Source: Phoronis australis (taxonomy: Eukaryota; Phoronida; Phoronidae). Taken from it: a stretch of 64,000 nucleotides of DNA. The stretch lies in NCBI GenBank assembly GCA_002633005.1, contig NMRA01000151.1:247770-311769 (forward strand). The letters are read 5' to 3'. The notes beneath the pieces are model-generated. The model had not been told where the DNA came from, made no database searches, and saw only the letters and a program-made list of their open reading frames with translations. This document shows, one piece after another, positions 23,560 to 35,400 of the stretch (within the stretch, counting starts at the first letter, position 1; the number at the start of each line of letters is the position of its first letter). A program made the translations under genes and the position numbers.

Positions 23560-23760
23560 GCAATTGCCGACCAAGGACACGCTTAATCCGAATTGATGGT
23601 CTATGCTTGACGACCACTTAGCCGACCCAAGTGCCGACCACAAAGGCGACTCAGCAGACGGCTCCTAACCGAACGTTGTTGGTCGGCTAGACGACCGGTC
23701 GACGGCTGGTCGTCGACCAATTTCCGACCGGTCGGACAAAATTCGTGACGTGTGCTGTAT
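23560..23760. repeat. CpG-rich cluster of CGACC/GGTCG motifs
   Basis: At least a dozen GACC/GGTC pentamers occur in both orientations, with local palindromes GACCGGTCGACGGCTGGTCG and GACCGGTCGG. It stands out from the AT-rich surroundings. It may be a decayed inverted-repeat terminus or a short CpG island. Confidence 0.4.
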
Positions 23761-23799
23761 GTTGTGTTCCCAACTAATTTGGCCAAACAATCACAGAAA

Positions 23800-26700
23800 G
23801 AATTAGCCTGCAAGTGCCACTTGAACTCACTTTCATGAAACAAACCCGTTATCTTGAGCGAGGAAAAAGACAGGAACAATTTTATAACTCAAGTAGCACA
23901 ACTCAAAAGTTAGGTACAGGTTTATTGATCTTTGGATGATAGCATGTTAGCAGCAATTAGATGAAAGATGTAACTATATATTTTGAAAATGTGCACAGCA
24001 CACTTCAGTGGTATCTGCAGCACAGACAGGCAATATTGGTATACAAGATGATTAGACTGGCCAATCAGATCAAGTACATACACTGTAACAAGTGGTTTCA
24101 GGGTAATCACCCAACTGCATAGCACTGACAGTTTGGTATTATGTTAGACAGATTAAAACAAGGTTTGCCCCACATGAAGGACATTGCCTTCGACTCGTAA
24201 TGCATTATTTGGAAGCACCGAGGTCACAGCTCATGTATAGTAATAGATAATCAAGATTTTTTGAGAAAATTTATTTTTTCATTGAAATAAACAATGAACA
24301 GAAAATTCACGAGGAATCTGGACAGTTACAACTACAACTAAATTGCACATTTGAACACTAAGGAATATAGGACTGGTGTAACCAGCGTTCGAAATACAAG
24401 GTGGCCCGGGGCCAGTGGATTTGCTGCCAGGCAAGTAAACTTTCACATATAGGCCCTACCTGGTTGTGGTCTCATAATCAAGTAACAGGCCTGGCAGGCC
24501 AGCATATTTATTTGTTGAAGGTCGAACACTGGGTGTAATACTGGTAAACTTTGTCCAAAGCAAGGTAAGTCCCAGCCAAGCAGCAAGTCGAGTAAAAAAA
24601 TGCTCGAATCAATCGACTGTTTAAACCTTCGTTAGAAAGTATAATCGGAGTGTAATCATTAGGCCTGATGCACTGGAAAGGCAAAGGGTTTTGTGATAGG
24701 CTGTCTACAGGTGACCAGGGTGAGTGGGAGTAATTTATGAAGCCAATTAATACTTATAAGTCAGGTGAAAGCATGCATTGTACACTGAATGGAATGCTCT
24801 TTAACAGAACCAAATAAAGAAAAAGTACATTACCACTAACAACAAAATTCACCACCTATCCTAACAGCAACTACCAGACACGAAATTTTAAAAATAAAAA
24901 AATAACTTGTACTAATAACAAGTGATAATTGCACAATCTCAGTCAAACCAAGGTCTGGATCAGAGGCACATTTTATCATAAGGTCTTACGACGTCTTGGG
25001 TAGCCCAGTCACATCTTGGATGCTCACTGGCAGAAGTTCAATGGTTTGAAGGTAATTGCTAAGTGAAACTGGCCAGCATCACTCCAGGTGCAGTGCTTCC
25101 CTCTAAAAAGGCAGAGCAAAATTTGCAAACAAGCAAATGGTTATAAAAGACTGGGCACGTGATCTCTGATAGAATGGACCCTGTATCCCCAAAATATCGA
25201 TCTCCAAACGAAGTTGTTTAGGTCAAACTGCCATAGATACATCAAGATTTGAAATGCAAAAAATACAACAAACCATAAAAGTCAGTCACTCAACGCTGCA
25301 AACAATCTATCTAACTGTAGACTAGGAAAACATAATTAGAAATTTTGCCAATACTGCGGGGTAGTGTGTACTTCATCTATTCAATAGATTTGTTCACAGA
25401 TTGTGGTAGACAGAATTTTCATGATTAGGAACACTGATTAAGCCTCTTACATGTGAAACAGGACAATTACTGCATTAATAATGATGTCATGGCAACTGGC
25501 TGAAATAAATTATACCACCATGGACTAAAACTGGTCATTTTTCCATCTGCTTGAATTCTGAAATTGAATGTGCAATGAAAAGATATGTTAAAATCATTTT
25601 TGGAAGAAATATGATATTAGCCAAAAATGATTTGATTAAAACTTTAATTACGGTCCGTTTGGTGAAAGTAGTTCCACTGGGCTTTGGTTACCAGAATACA
25701 TAATTGGTTTACGACTATTGAGCAATAACAAAAGATCAAGAAAATGCTTCACACTACACTGATCTTGGAAACAGCTTTCCTCTTGATATTTGTTACCTAA
25801 AGTATCCCTTATAACAATTCATCATGTTGACTGGTCTTCACATTTTCTTATGAAACCATGGTTTCCAGCTGCATTGTACATTACAATGGGTAGTTGTGAC
25901 ATGTCAATCAAGTTATTGATTCCAGCCAATAGGAAAGTGCAAAAATGTAAACAATGTGACCACCCTCCATCTTTAGTACCACATAAATTCATTGCTAATA
26001 GAAACAGATCAACATGTACAGAGAATGAATACGAGAAAAAGCTTATGGAACAAAAATGTAAGTTCCTGACCTCACAATCAGCTGGTTGGGGACTACGTAT
26101 ACTGTATATCAAAAAAATTGACTATAGGTCAATTAACCCACTGGGCCTCAAATCTACGCCCAAATTTGGATGACTGATGGGTCACAGAATTTTCTGTCCC
26201 ATTTCAGTTCGATTTTTATAGCAGAGTATTTTTAAAAATGCGATTTCTTGAGCTAATTCAGTACATTACACAGCTAGTTATTGGTCCACTAAACGGACAG
26301 ACAACTAGATTTCAATTTAAACAAACAATATTGGGATCTGTATTTTGACAAAATGCCATGATGCTAAAATTGTTGTTTTGATCAAACACTAGCTTGATTT
26401 AGCTGCTCTGCATTGCCATTGCGTAATGACTTGAATGCATTTTATTCAAGCCAGAACCATGGATCTAACTTTTGAACTTCAAATCGAACTGCAACTTATT
26501 ATTGGTATTTCCCATCCTACTTTTGAGCAAACTTAAGCTAAGTATCTCTCGGTATCTGTTCCAGTGCATTATGTATACAACTTTGCACTTAAAAACCCGT
26601 ATATTCAAGCTGAAAACTCAACTAAAAGGTCGCACTCCTAAAATTATTTTATATGCACAGGGCGTATGCGTCATAAACAATCCCAAAGTAAAATAAATTC

Positions 26701-27009
26701 ACCTTCATAATATTTCGCAATCAACACTTCATTAGTATCTGGCAGTATGAAGCCAACAAAACACAACATGCAGGAGTGACTGCATGTGTCCTTGCCAACA
26801 ACCAAAGACTCGCATATTCTTACATGTACATGTATGTTCAACACCAGATACTAATGGAAATCAACAAATCTATGTGATCTACTCCCATGAAGATAATTTT
26901 CTTCATCCAAGTTGCAGTATGGTATAGGTTACCAGTGCACATAATCGCGTCACCAAATTTAAGTACAATTCGATGCTGGCACCAAGCTGTTTCAGAGGAT
27001 GAGAATGGG
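23800..27009. other. Intergenic AT-rich sequence
   Basis: No coding exon or family repeat was recognised. The longest ORF (25790-26173, 127 codons on +) has no homology I recognise and no splice context. Confidence 0.35.
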
Positions 27010-27279
27010 TTAGGGAGTGTTCATGTAGTACGTCACCAATCAAAAGGTGATGATGATTTATGACAGGAGGGGGGGTTATGGTAATGTCATCATGTGCTTT
27101 ACTAATGGTAATGAGTTATTGGCATCAAACGTGAATGACAAAAGCAACTAGTGTCAACTAAGAACCCACTCTCTTCGTCACAGAGTTGACATTGTGGTTC
27201 TTGGTGGGTGGTCTTTCCCTACAGTTGTCATGTAATTTGCTTCAGGGGTTGGTCACCTTGCATGTTTAGCAGACTTTTA

Positions 27280-27650
27280 AAGTTTTCAAATTTTGCTCCA
27301 AACTTTTGAGGGTTGTTGGGGGTTACAGAGTCTAATTTTTTTCAAAGAACTGGATGGGAAAGTCATTTTTAGTATCTGCTGTATAGGCCAAAATCGGGTT
27401 TGGTATCCTTTTACAAGAAACCTATTTGCCAAACTTCATGAAAATGCACCGAAGGAATTCAAAACATACAGATGCAATTAACAAAAAAGCTAAAATTGCC
27501 ACTAGAGGGCAGAGTGGTAGTCACATCGGCCCGAATTTCATTGTTGTCTGCTTTATAACCATCTGCCAAATCTCATTAAGATTCTGCAAGGCATTTAGAA
27601 GATACAACAGCAGAAGCTGGACAGAGATAACAGCCACATGTACACACGTA
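27280..27650 (+). repeat. CTCF-motif repeat fragment, block 3
   Basis: Family phrases TTTGCCAAACTTCATGAAAA, AAAGCTAAAATTGCCACTAG and CTGCAAGGCATTTAGAAGAT are present around the box at 27499. Nested within the element at 27010-28033. Confidence 0.6.
27499..27512 (+). promoter_or_regulatory. CTCF-consensus match in the intergenic element
   Basis: CCACTAGAGGGCAG, an exact match to the CTCF core consensus. It lies between the convergent RBCK1 and sphingomyelinase genes. Confidence 0.45.
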
Positions 27651-28033
27651 TAAATATGCGAGTGCAGGCTGCCTTTAGTAATACTTTTTGTTTTCCCCAC
27701 CCTATCCTCACCCTCTAACGTAGTAATGAATGAAAATATTCATTATCTTTGGTTTGATTGTAGAAATGGTGTAATTTACTTCACGGCTGAATACAAAAAC
27801 AGCAAATGCAACTATCATTATAAAGTGACATTAGTTTGCCATTAGATTCATAAAGACTGAATCTCCACTGAACGAACTGTCAGTTCTTCAAAAACACGAG
27901 GGGTGGAGGCTGATTGCGATAAAATAATTAGAGCCAGGACGGGGGAGGGGTTTATATCATGATGACATGACAAAGTGGGGGGGGGGTAAAAAGTGGCAAA
28001 TTTTGGATGACGTAATACGTGAACGCTCCCTAA

Positions 28034-29342
28034 TCTATGAGCCGAGTCAAAGAATTAGAATTCCCAACCAGGGCCCGGTCTCTAATCTTTTTACTCAAAA
28101 TGGAACCTGAAATTATGTTTGGCATTTTCTTCTCTACTTTTGTGCGAACTCAAGATAAGTGGCTATTAATATATGCTTGAGTACATAAATGACTTACATG
28201 GACAATTTATTAGTCACAGTTTGTAGTTGATAATCCCAACATTAAGGCTAAATGTTCGAATTTTAACTCGAAATTTCGAGTTTTTACTCAAGTTTGTAGC
28301 ATGGATAAGAGTCTTCAAGAGCAAGGTTGGATTAGAAACACATATGCATAAACTATAATGTATTTGAGCACAGTTTTATTACCACTTATCTCGAGTTCGC
28401 ACAAAAGGAGCAGAGAAATTGCCAAAAATAGTTTCGACTTTGTTTCGAGTACAAAGATTAGAGACTGGGCCCACGACTTTTGTGATTGTGTGACTCCATG
28501 CAGACAATTATAAGTGAAATACCACTGGGAACACTTTGAAAAGAACTCGGCTGCTTCACATTTGTGGGGCATGACAAAAATTACTATGGTGGGTATGGCC
28601 CGACAAAAGTTTGTCAAAACTATTCAGAGCATTCTGTAATCGAATTTTGAAAAACCAGACAACACACGACCAACGACCAATTCCCATTATATGTCTAAAC
28701 ATAATCATTTTGACAACTGTAGTTAGATTGGCTAGGCCCATTCACCTTCATACACCATCAGCAACGAAGTGGTTGTCCATACACCAATAAGTTAGTGCTT
28801 TTAATAGAAAATTTTGTTCGCGGACCCTTTAAAGACGACACGAACCCAACTTCTGCAAAAATAATCTTCAATTAAGACCACTTACCATTTAATAAGTTAA
28901 ACGCAGAAACGATATTTCTTAGAAGTCTCAACATTTTTTGTCCAATTAAGTTGAAAGACGATGCAACAGAGAGATTTTATGATCTTGTGATTTTATTTCA
29001 ACACTGAATTTTATATTTTCAATTTAGCTGTAATTAAAGTTCCATGTGACAAATGGCATTTCTCCCATGGGACATTGCATTATTCTATGGTTCAAGACCT
29101 GAGTTCCAGTGTGAAGCAAATTGAAATCAGTTTTGTAATGGCAAGTGGTCTAAGCCAAAGTTCTTTTTGACAGAGGGCAGGTAAGAGCAAAAGTTCTAGA
29201 GCCATTACTTTTCCACATAATTTGGACACATAAGGAAACACTGCATAAAACACATGGTGTATAAAAACACACTCAGAAAACTTAATATTGGTAAATATAA
29301 CATGCGACTATGTACTGGCTTGAAAACACTGAACAACCATCA
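28034..29342 (-). other. Probable 3'UTR and downstream flank of the sphingomyelinase gene
   Basis: No ORF of interest. TTTATT at 28992-28997 is AATAAA on the - strand, about 350 bases past the stop codon, and is a plausible poly(A) signal. Where the 3'UTR ends cannot be told. Confidence 0.35.
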
Positions 29343-29465
29343 TCAGTTTTCTTTGGGATCTTGTTTGCTCGTCAACTTCTTTACGTCAATCTCCAATGTC
29401 AATGTGACTGGAAGGTGATCAGTCAGACCAGCCAGTTGGGTGACAGTGTTATAGGCGACGGGTTT
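29343..29465 (-). CDS. SMPD3: Sphingomyelinase last exon, catalytic DH motif
   Basis: The 123-nt exon starts in phase 0 after TTGTCCTTATTACAG. It encodes VTQLAGLTDHLPVTLTLE and ends KQDPKEN then a stop. The Asp-His of TDH closes the DNase I-like active site. Its phase fits the phase 0 end of all three upstream alternatives. Confidence 0.93.
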   Translation of the reverse strand, partial: KPVAYNTVTQLAGLTDHLPVTLTLEIDVKKLTSKQDPKEN

Positions 29466-32400
29466 CTGTAATAAGGACAACATGACTGAAGGACATGACT
29501 GATAAATACCGTACACAACAGGCAACACGAAGCTAAGCATTAAATTAAAGTTCAGTGTATTTTTAAGCCCCATGCAGCACCAACATTGTTTTGTTAATGT
29601 GTGGAGGTGTTTCTTAACATTGTTACTTAGCATTCCTAATTAGTGCAGGTCATTGACTGCTACACGGGAAGACTGATTGCGGCTAATTTGATTAATGCTA
29701 CCTGAGACCCTGTAATTTAAATTTTACAGCCATTACATATTACTTTAACTGAAATGCTTTGAAAGTTCAAGATTTCAAAATACTACAAGCGTACTAAACG
29801 TAATGGGACAAATAATTTCCTGTATTTATTCAAATCAAAAATTTAAACTCGGTGAGGTCCTGCATGACAAGATTCTATCAAGCTCCTAAAAGTGGCCTCA
29901 AATTCGAACAAAAATAATCACCAAAATTGTTAACTTTTTCAGTTTTGAAAACCTCAGAGCATTTTTGAAAATGCTAAAAATTTCATGTTATTTTTGTACA
30001 AATTGGAAATTTTTAACAGAGTCACTTCAGAATTGAGAGTTCAGTAGGTTGAACCCTTTCATGTCAGTTGACAATGCTTTAGGTAAGGAAGGTGTGATTA
30101 TGCTAAAACAAAACTACAAATAAGAGGCCTCGGATAACAGAATTTGACGAAAGGTGCACTCAACAAAAATACATAACTAAGAATGTTCAAGACTGGCTGC
30201 AAAAGAAATAAGACGAAAGAAACAAAATCAAGCAAGATAAAGTACAAAGAAGATGAAAAATAAAAAGCAACGGGCATTGCGTTAATGTTTTCACAAAGAT
30301 CATGCTCACTAGTCTAGTTGAGTGATACTGCATGCAAATTGGATGAGCCGTTTTCATTGATTAGAAAATACACAAATGGATTCACACTACCTTCACCAAT
30401 TATGCAACACAAACACACATGTTATTGTGTACACACGTCAACCAATACGAGACTTACATATCTGCTACGTATTTTTACCGTTTCTGTAGTGTTACGGCTA
30501 ACGCCAAAATGCTGCATATTTTCGGTGATTAATTTGCATTTTTGCCGATGTTCATAAAAAAGTTTTCAAACCTTCACACTGGGTTTTACAGGAAATCTCT
30601 TTTGCCAAATTAATCTCATATCACAAGCCTTGCTCAACAAAGGAGTTACCAAGGAGTATAACAACACAATAAAAGAGCCTCTAATAGGTAAGTCGGTACA
30701 TGCAATGCATTTTGACTTTTGACCATATTTTGACTAGTTTTCGTCAGTGGTATGGTTTGCTGTTTTTTTAGAATAATTGATATGGTCAGAGTACAAAAAT
30801 GGTTGACATGTATAACTGTGATTCATTTGAAGAACACCGAAATAAGTATGGCAGCAGTGGGACGTAACATCATCACTCTAAGACTCGTCTTACCACGCAT
30901 GTGTCTTTAGGCCCATGCAACTGCATCCAAAACAACGCATTTTTCCAATGAAAATTTTGTTACATGCTTTGCCTAAAGAGGCATGCGTCTAATCCTCACA
31001 TAAAGGCACATTCTTTGTATATATGTGTACCATAAACTTTGTGTCAGTGTGTTTCGTCCACTCTAATACTTATCATTTAACAGTTAGACTAGAGTGTTAA
31101 ATTGAGGGTAAAAAAAAATGCTTTGACATCAACAGAAATTCAAAATCTGTACAAACAAGCCGCAAAAATACCTGATGAAAAGATTGACTTCACTTTTAGT
31201 AAATGTGAATTAGGCTATTTCTCACATTCTATGCCACTTTATCTAAACCAGGTTGCACCACAAGCAATGGTTAACTGAACATGAATGTTAACATTATGAT
31301 TGCAAATCTACGATACACAGGGCACAGTAAGTGTTGTTTGGAGAAAGCTTATCACAAGTGATTCGTTGGGAATCTAAGACTCATTAGGCATTGACTTTCA
31401 ATGTGCACTTAATTCCATTTTACCGACAGTTAAAGACCCCCTTTAGCTTAAGACATTAACTAAAAAGGGGAATTTTTTATGTGTGTTTCAAATCACTTTG
31501 CACACATGGCAGAACACACTGAACAATGCTTTTCGAGGCTCGAAAACTGGCAAATCCAAACAAGTTTTATAACAAATTTGAGGCAATTTCCCTTGCCAAA
31601 ACAGCTAATGAATGTCATCAAGGCAAAGTACGAAAAATTCAAAATAAAACAAAAAGTTGGTATTTAACTCGCCTTACGTCACAGCTTGCTTCTTCTCATG
31701 CAAAATCAAAACAAGACAACAACTGCCATTGATAAGCATGCATGTTTTAACACAAAAGTCAAACCAGGCTGTACACATGGAATGTGACTTCATACCAAAT
31801 TTAGTATTTAACTCCTAAAAATACCAATGACAAATTATCACGTATCTAGAATGCCTTACAAAACAGATGCCAGCGAATAGTCACTTTACTAAGCAGTGCC
31901 ATGACTTTTTACATGCTACAGTACAAACCCTCAAGACATTTTTACATCCCTTTTGAGTTTCTATGACATTTCCAACAGCATTTAAAAGTTAACCAGCAAA
32001 TTATGGCAGATAAGCATGGGCAAGCCACAACAAGTTCACATTTAATAATCTTACACAAAGTGAATTGTCCTTCACCAAAACACGGTCTATTCGTCTTCGT
32101 CCAGATGCTTGAGTTACAATACAGTTTCCATCACTGTCGACAGGGGGCAGCTCAGTTAGCATACCATATCTTGTGCAAGCCAAGTCTGCACTCAAGACGT
32201 ACAGAGGGCGCTTGGAACCATCAATGAGAAGAGTCTTCAAGGTGTCAGCAGAGGATGCCTCAGGCGACAGCATATTCACATGCCTCAGTGTAGTCCCTAT
32301 TGAATACAATGCTAACTGAAGAAAGTCCAGGGTCAAAGATGAGGGATGATAGTGGTTTGATTTTTAGAGAGTGGGACTGCTGGGAGTGCTGTATGCTTAC

Positions 32401-35400
32401 TGAAATGGATGATTCTTGGAAAATGAGCCGGTCAATTCGCCGTCTTCCTCCAGCAAATGAAGGGGTACAATTTCCACAATCATCTAGGGGAGGCAACTCA
32501 AAATGCATGCCGACTGTCGTGGATTGGCGATCGGCGTTTAGTAGGTACAATGGTCTTTTGAGGGGTTCAAGTAGAGCTTCTTTTAGATGACCCGAGCATC
32601 GGCCAACAGAATTCCACATGGTAAGGTGCCGTAGAGATGTGCCTATAATGCAGAGATCTCCTGGTGTGATTGTACAGAACTGGAATTCATCTTCTTAAGC
32701 TATGAAGCACGTTGCAGGCAATCCATACACTTCCTAAGTTTTATCAGTTGAAGTAATGAATTGCTCATTCATAGGAACTAAACTGAGCACCAGACAAACC
32801 AAGAACTGAGAAAGTTTGACAATTGAAGGTATATGGCAATTACCTAGTACTTGAATGGGGCATTACTCGTTCAATGGACACTACAGTTTTTAGAACCAAA
32901 AGGTTTTTGAAATTGTCAGATGGAGATTTTTTTTAAGTTAGATTGGACCAGAAAAACTTCAAATTGCCAATTGTCACCATTAATGTTTACCAGACATTTG
33001 CTGAAATCAAGGCTAGAGATAATGCCAGTTAAGCTGTCATCTATCTCCAACGCAGCACAACTGCCATGAATCAAGCAAATAGCAGAACTGTGAGCACAAC
33101 AATAACCACGACTGAATTGATGCCATACATTGACTAATTAGCTGACTTTGTTAAAGACACGACTAGACTTTTTCACGTCACCTTGTCATGACAAACAACC
33201 CCAGTCATGAAAGACTTCGACCAGTGGCCAAATGTAATGTTGTTTACCAATTGAATTCACATGTTATATGGATGAATTTCTTCCTCCTCATTCTAGTGAA
33301 CAGCGTTACATTGGACACAGGGTGTGTTCTTTATCACGACGGATGTCCATGCACTTGCAGGGGTGATCCATTCAAGATCAGTTTATACACCGTGATGGCC
33401 GAAAAATAACTAGGTGGGAAATAGTAGGCAATGCCATCATTTGCTATGTTGAAAATGACATATTTCGGCTAAAGATTTTGGAATCGCTATTAGTAAGTCA
33501 TAAAACCTGTGTTGAATGAACAGCTCACAGGTGTGTATCACACACTGGCTCTGTTTCGATAGAGTTGCGGGCTTTCTACTGTGTGTTGCATTCACACTCT
33601 CTGCTTGTATGCTGTCACGTGTATTTCAGTGTTTATTTCGGTTTGTATCTTTTCATGCTAGTCGTTGCCTGGTGATGTGACATGAATTCACGAAATATAG
33701 CTACTGTTTTTGTTTATTTGTTATAAGTCTCTTGGTTTGTTACTTCATTCATGCACACCAGAAGAAAGGAGACTTTTCCGAAATTACGAACACACTAGCA
33801 TCAAGCTCGCTCACAAAAAGTCTAATCGTGTCTTTAACGAAGTTTGTGTAAACGAAGGGCTACTACCAAACTATACTTAATTAGTTGAGTATGAATATTT
33901 ATCATAATTTAAAATTGTCAATATTTCCCGGAATTCTATATTGAAGTATCTTTAACACCCAATCACAAATAATTTCATTGGTCATTGCAAGTAAAATATG
34001 CTAATGAGTTCTGCCAGCATGATTGAATAAAAAAGCTTGTGCTATCCAGTAGCTGCTTATAACCAAAACTAAACACTTAATGAGTCAGCAACATGTGTCT
34101 GCAAATCTTCAAATTAAACTATTTGGCACGAGAACAAGATTACAACAGAGTCTTGTTATAAATTAGTCAAGAACCACCATTATTCGCAGAGAGTCTAATG
34201 ATATCACAAGACATTTTAAAAGATTGACACAGTCTAGATTTCAGGCCAATGAACAGAGATGGAAGTTGCCTCTTTGTCAGGCTCATTCTATGCTCAACAA
34301 CATTTCACTCTGTCAATAGTCACTTATAGGGGTCCCACATCTTGAGAACCTGTTTGATGCCTGTTATTCAGTGAACAACTCTGGTTCTCATAATATGGGA
34401 CTCCTGTAAGTCACTATTACCCGACATCTAACACGAATTCAACACACCAAGAAAAGCTTCAATCTGTCAGCTGAACATTTCAGGCAATCTCTGGATGCCA
34501 AGAATGAAACTTACCACAGTCATTGAACGGACATCATGATGTGGAAACAAATTAGGCTAACTTCCTTACAAAATTATTTCCATACCCACTATTTTCTATT
34601 GACTGAAATATTGTACTAAAAACTATCGATAGCGTACAGCAGTCCTACATGTGAAAGACGTCTGCTAGTGTCTATGACAACTAACACCATATACTATATG
34701 TTGAAGGAGGTGAACTGGTTAGCATTCTGGGACAAATAAACTGAGCTTTGAGGTTCCAAATGTGCTTGAATAACAATGAAAGGTCAAAACCAGGGGTCTG
34801 TTGCATGAAAAGTGAAGATTTAATAGAGAAATTTTGTCTCACGCTCCAAAAATACTTTCATTTCACCTCAGCAAAGATACAAAGTTCTGCACTGACAATT
34901 ATGAGTACATGTTTAAAGACTAATTTGTAAAAATTATTTCTAAACTGTGTTATACAAATAATAAAATTGCAAAAACTAGTGAACTGGGAGCACAAGTCAA
35001 AATTTCTTACTTATCATGAAACAGGTTCCACGAGTGAGCATGACTCTGATACCAAGCAGCCTCAGACAACTAATAAAGCTCCAAACCACGAGGTTAGTAA
35101 AATACACCGTGAACAAAAAACACAACACAAATGTGTATCTCTACTCCATTCAAGTCATTCACTTACCAGACAAAAGCTAGGTTTATAAAATATATAGTCT
35201 ATTCGCCGTTTACCACCCTCAGGTACTAATTGAAAATCCCCATTTTCATCGAGTGGGTTCAAAGTGCGGGCAAGCGCCTCATATGTTGGTCGGACTATGT
35301 TTGCATTGTTCACATAAAACTGTCTGGAGCGAGGATTGAGCAGGTGCTGCTTGATGAACTGAGGGTTCCTGCTGCTGTAGAAGTCGTGCATGACCAGCTG

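Larger units (their letters stand above)
27010..28033. mobile_element. Non-autonomous DNA element with 28-bp TIRs
   Basis: The left end TTAGGGAGTGTTCATGTAGT is complementary to the right end ending GAACGCTCCCTAA, with about 24 of 28 positions matching (consensus TTAGGGAGYGTTCAYGTAKT then ACGTCAYC). Just inside both ends lie G runs and a TGTCAT-type motif. No transposase ORF is present. A CTCF-box repeat fragment (27280-27650) sits inside, so either it inserted there or the element captured it. Confidence 0.65.

Noticed and set aside
25790-26173. 127-codon + strand ORF
   Set aside because: No homology I recognise, no splice context, and the opposite strand is open as well; probably chance.
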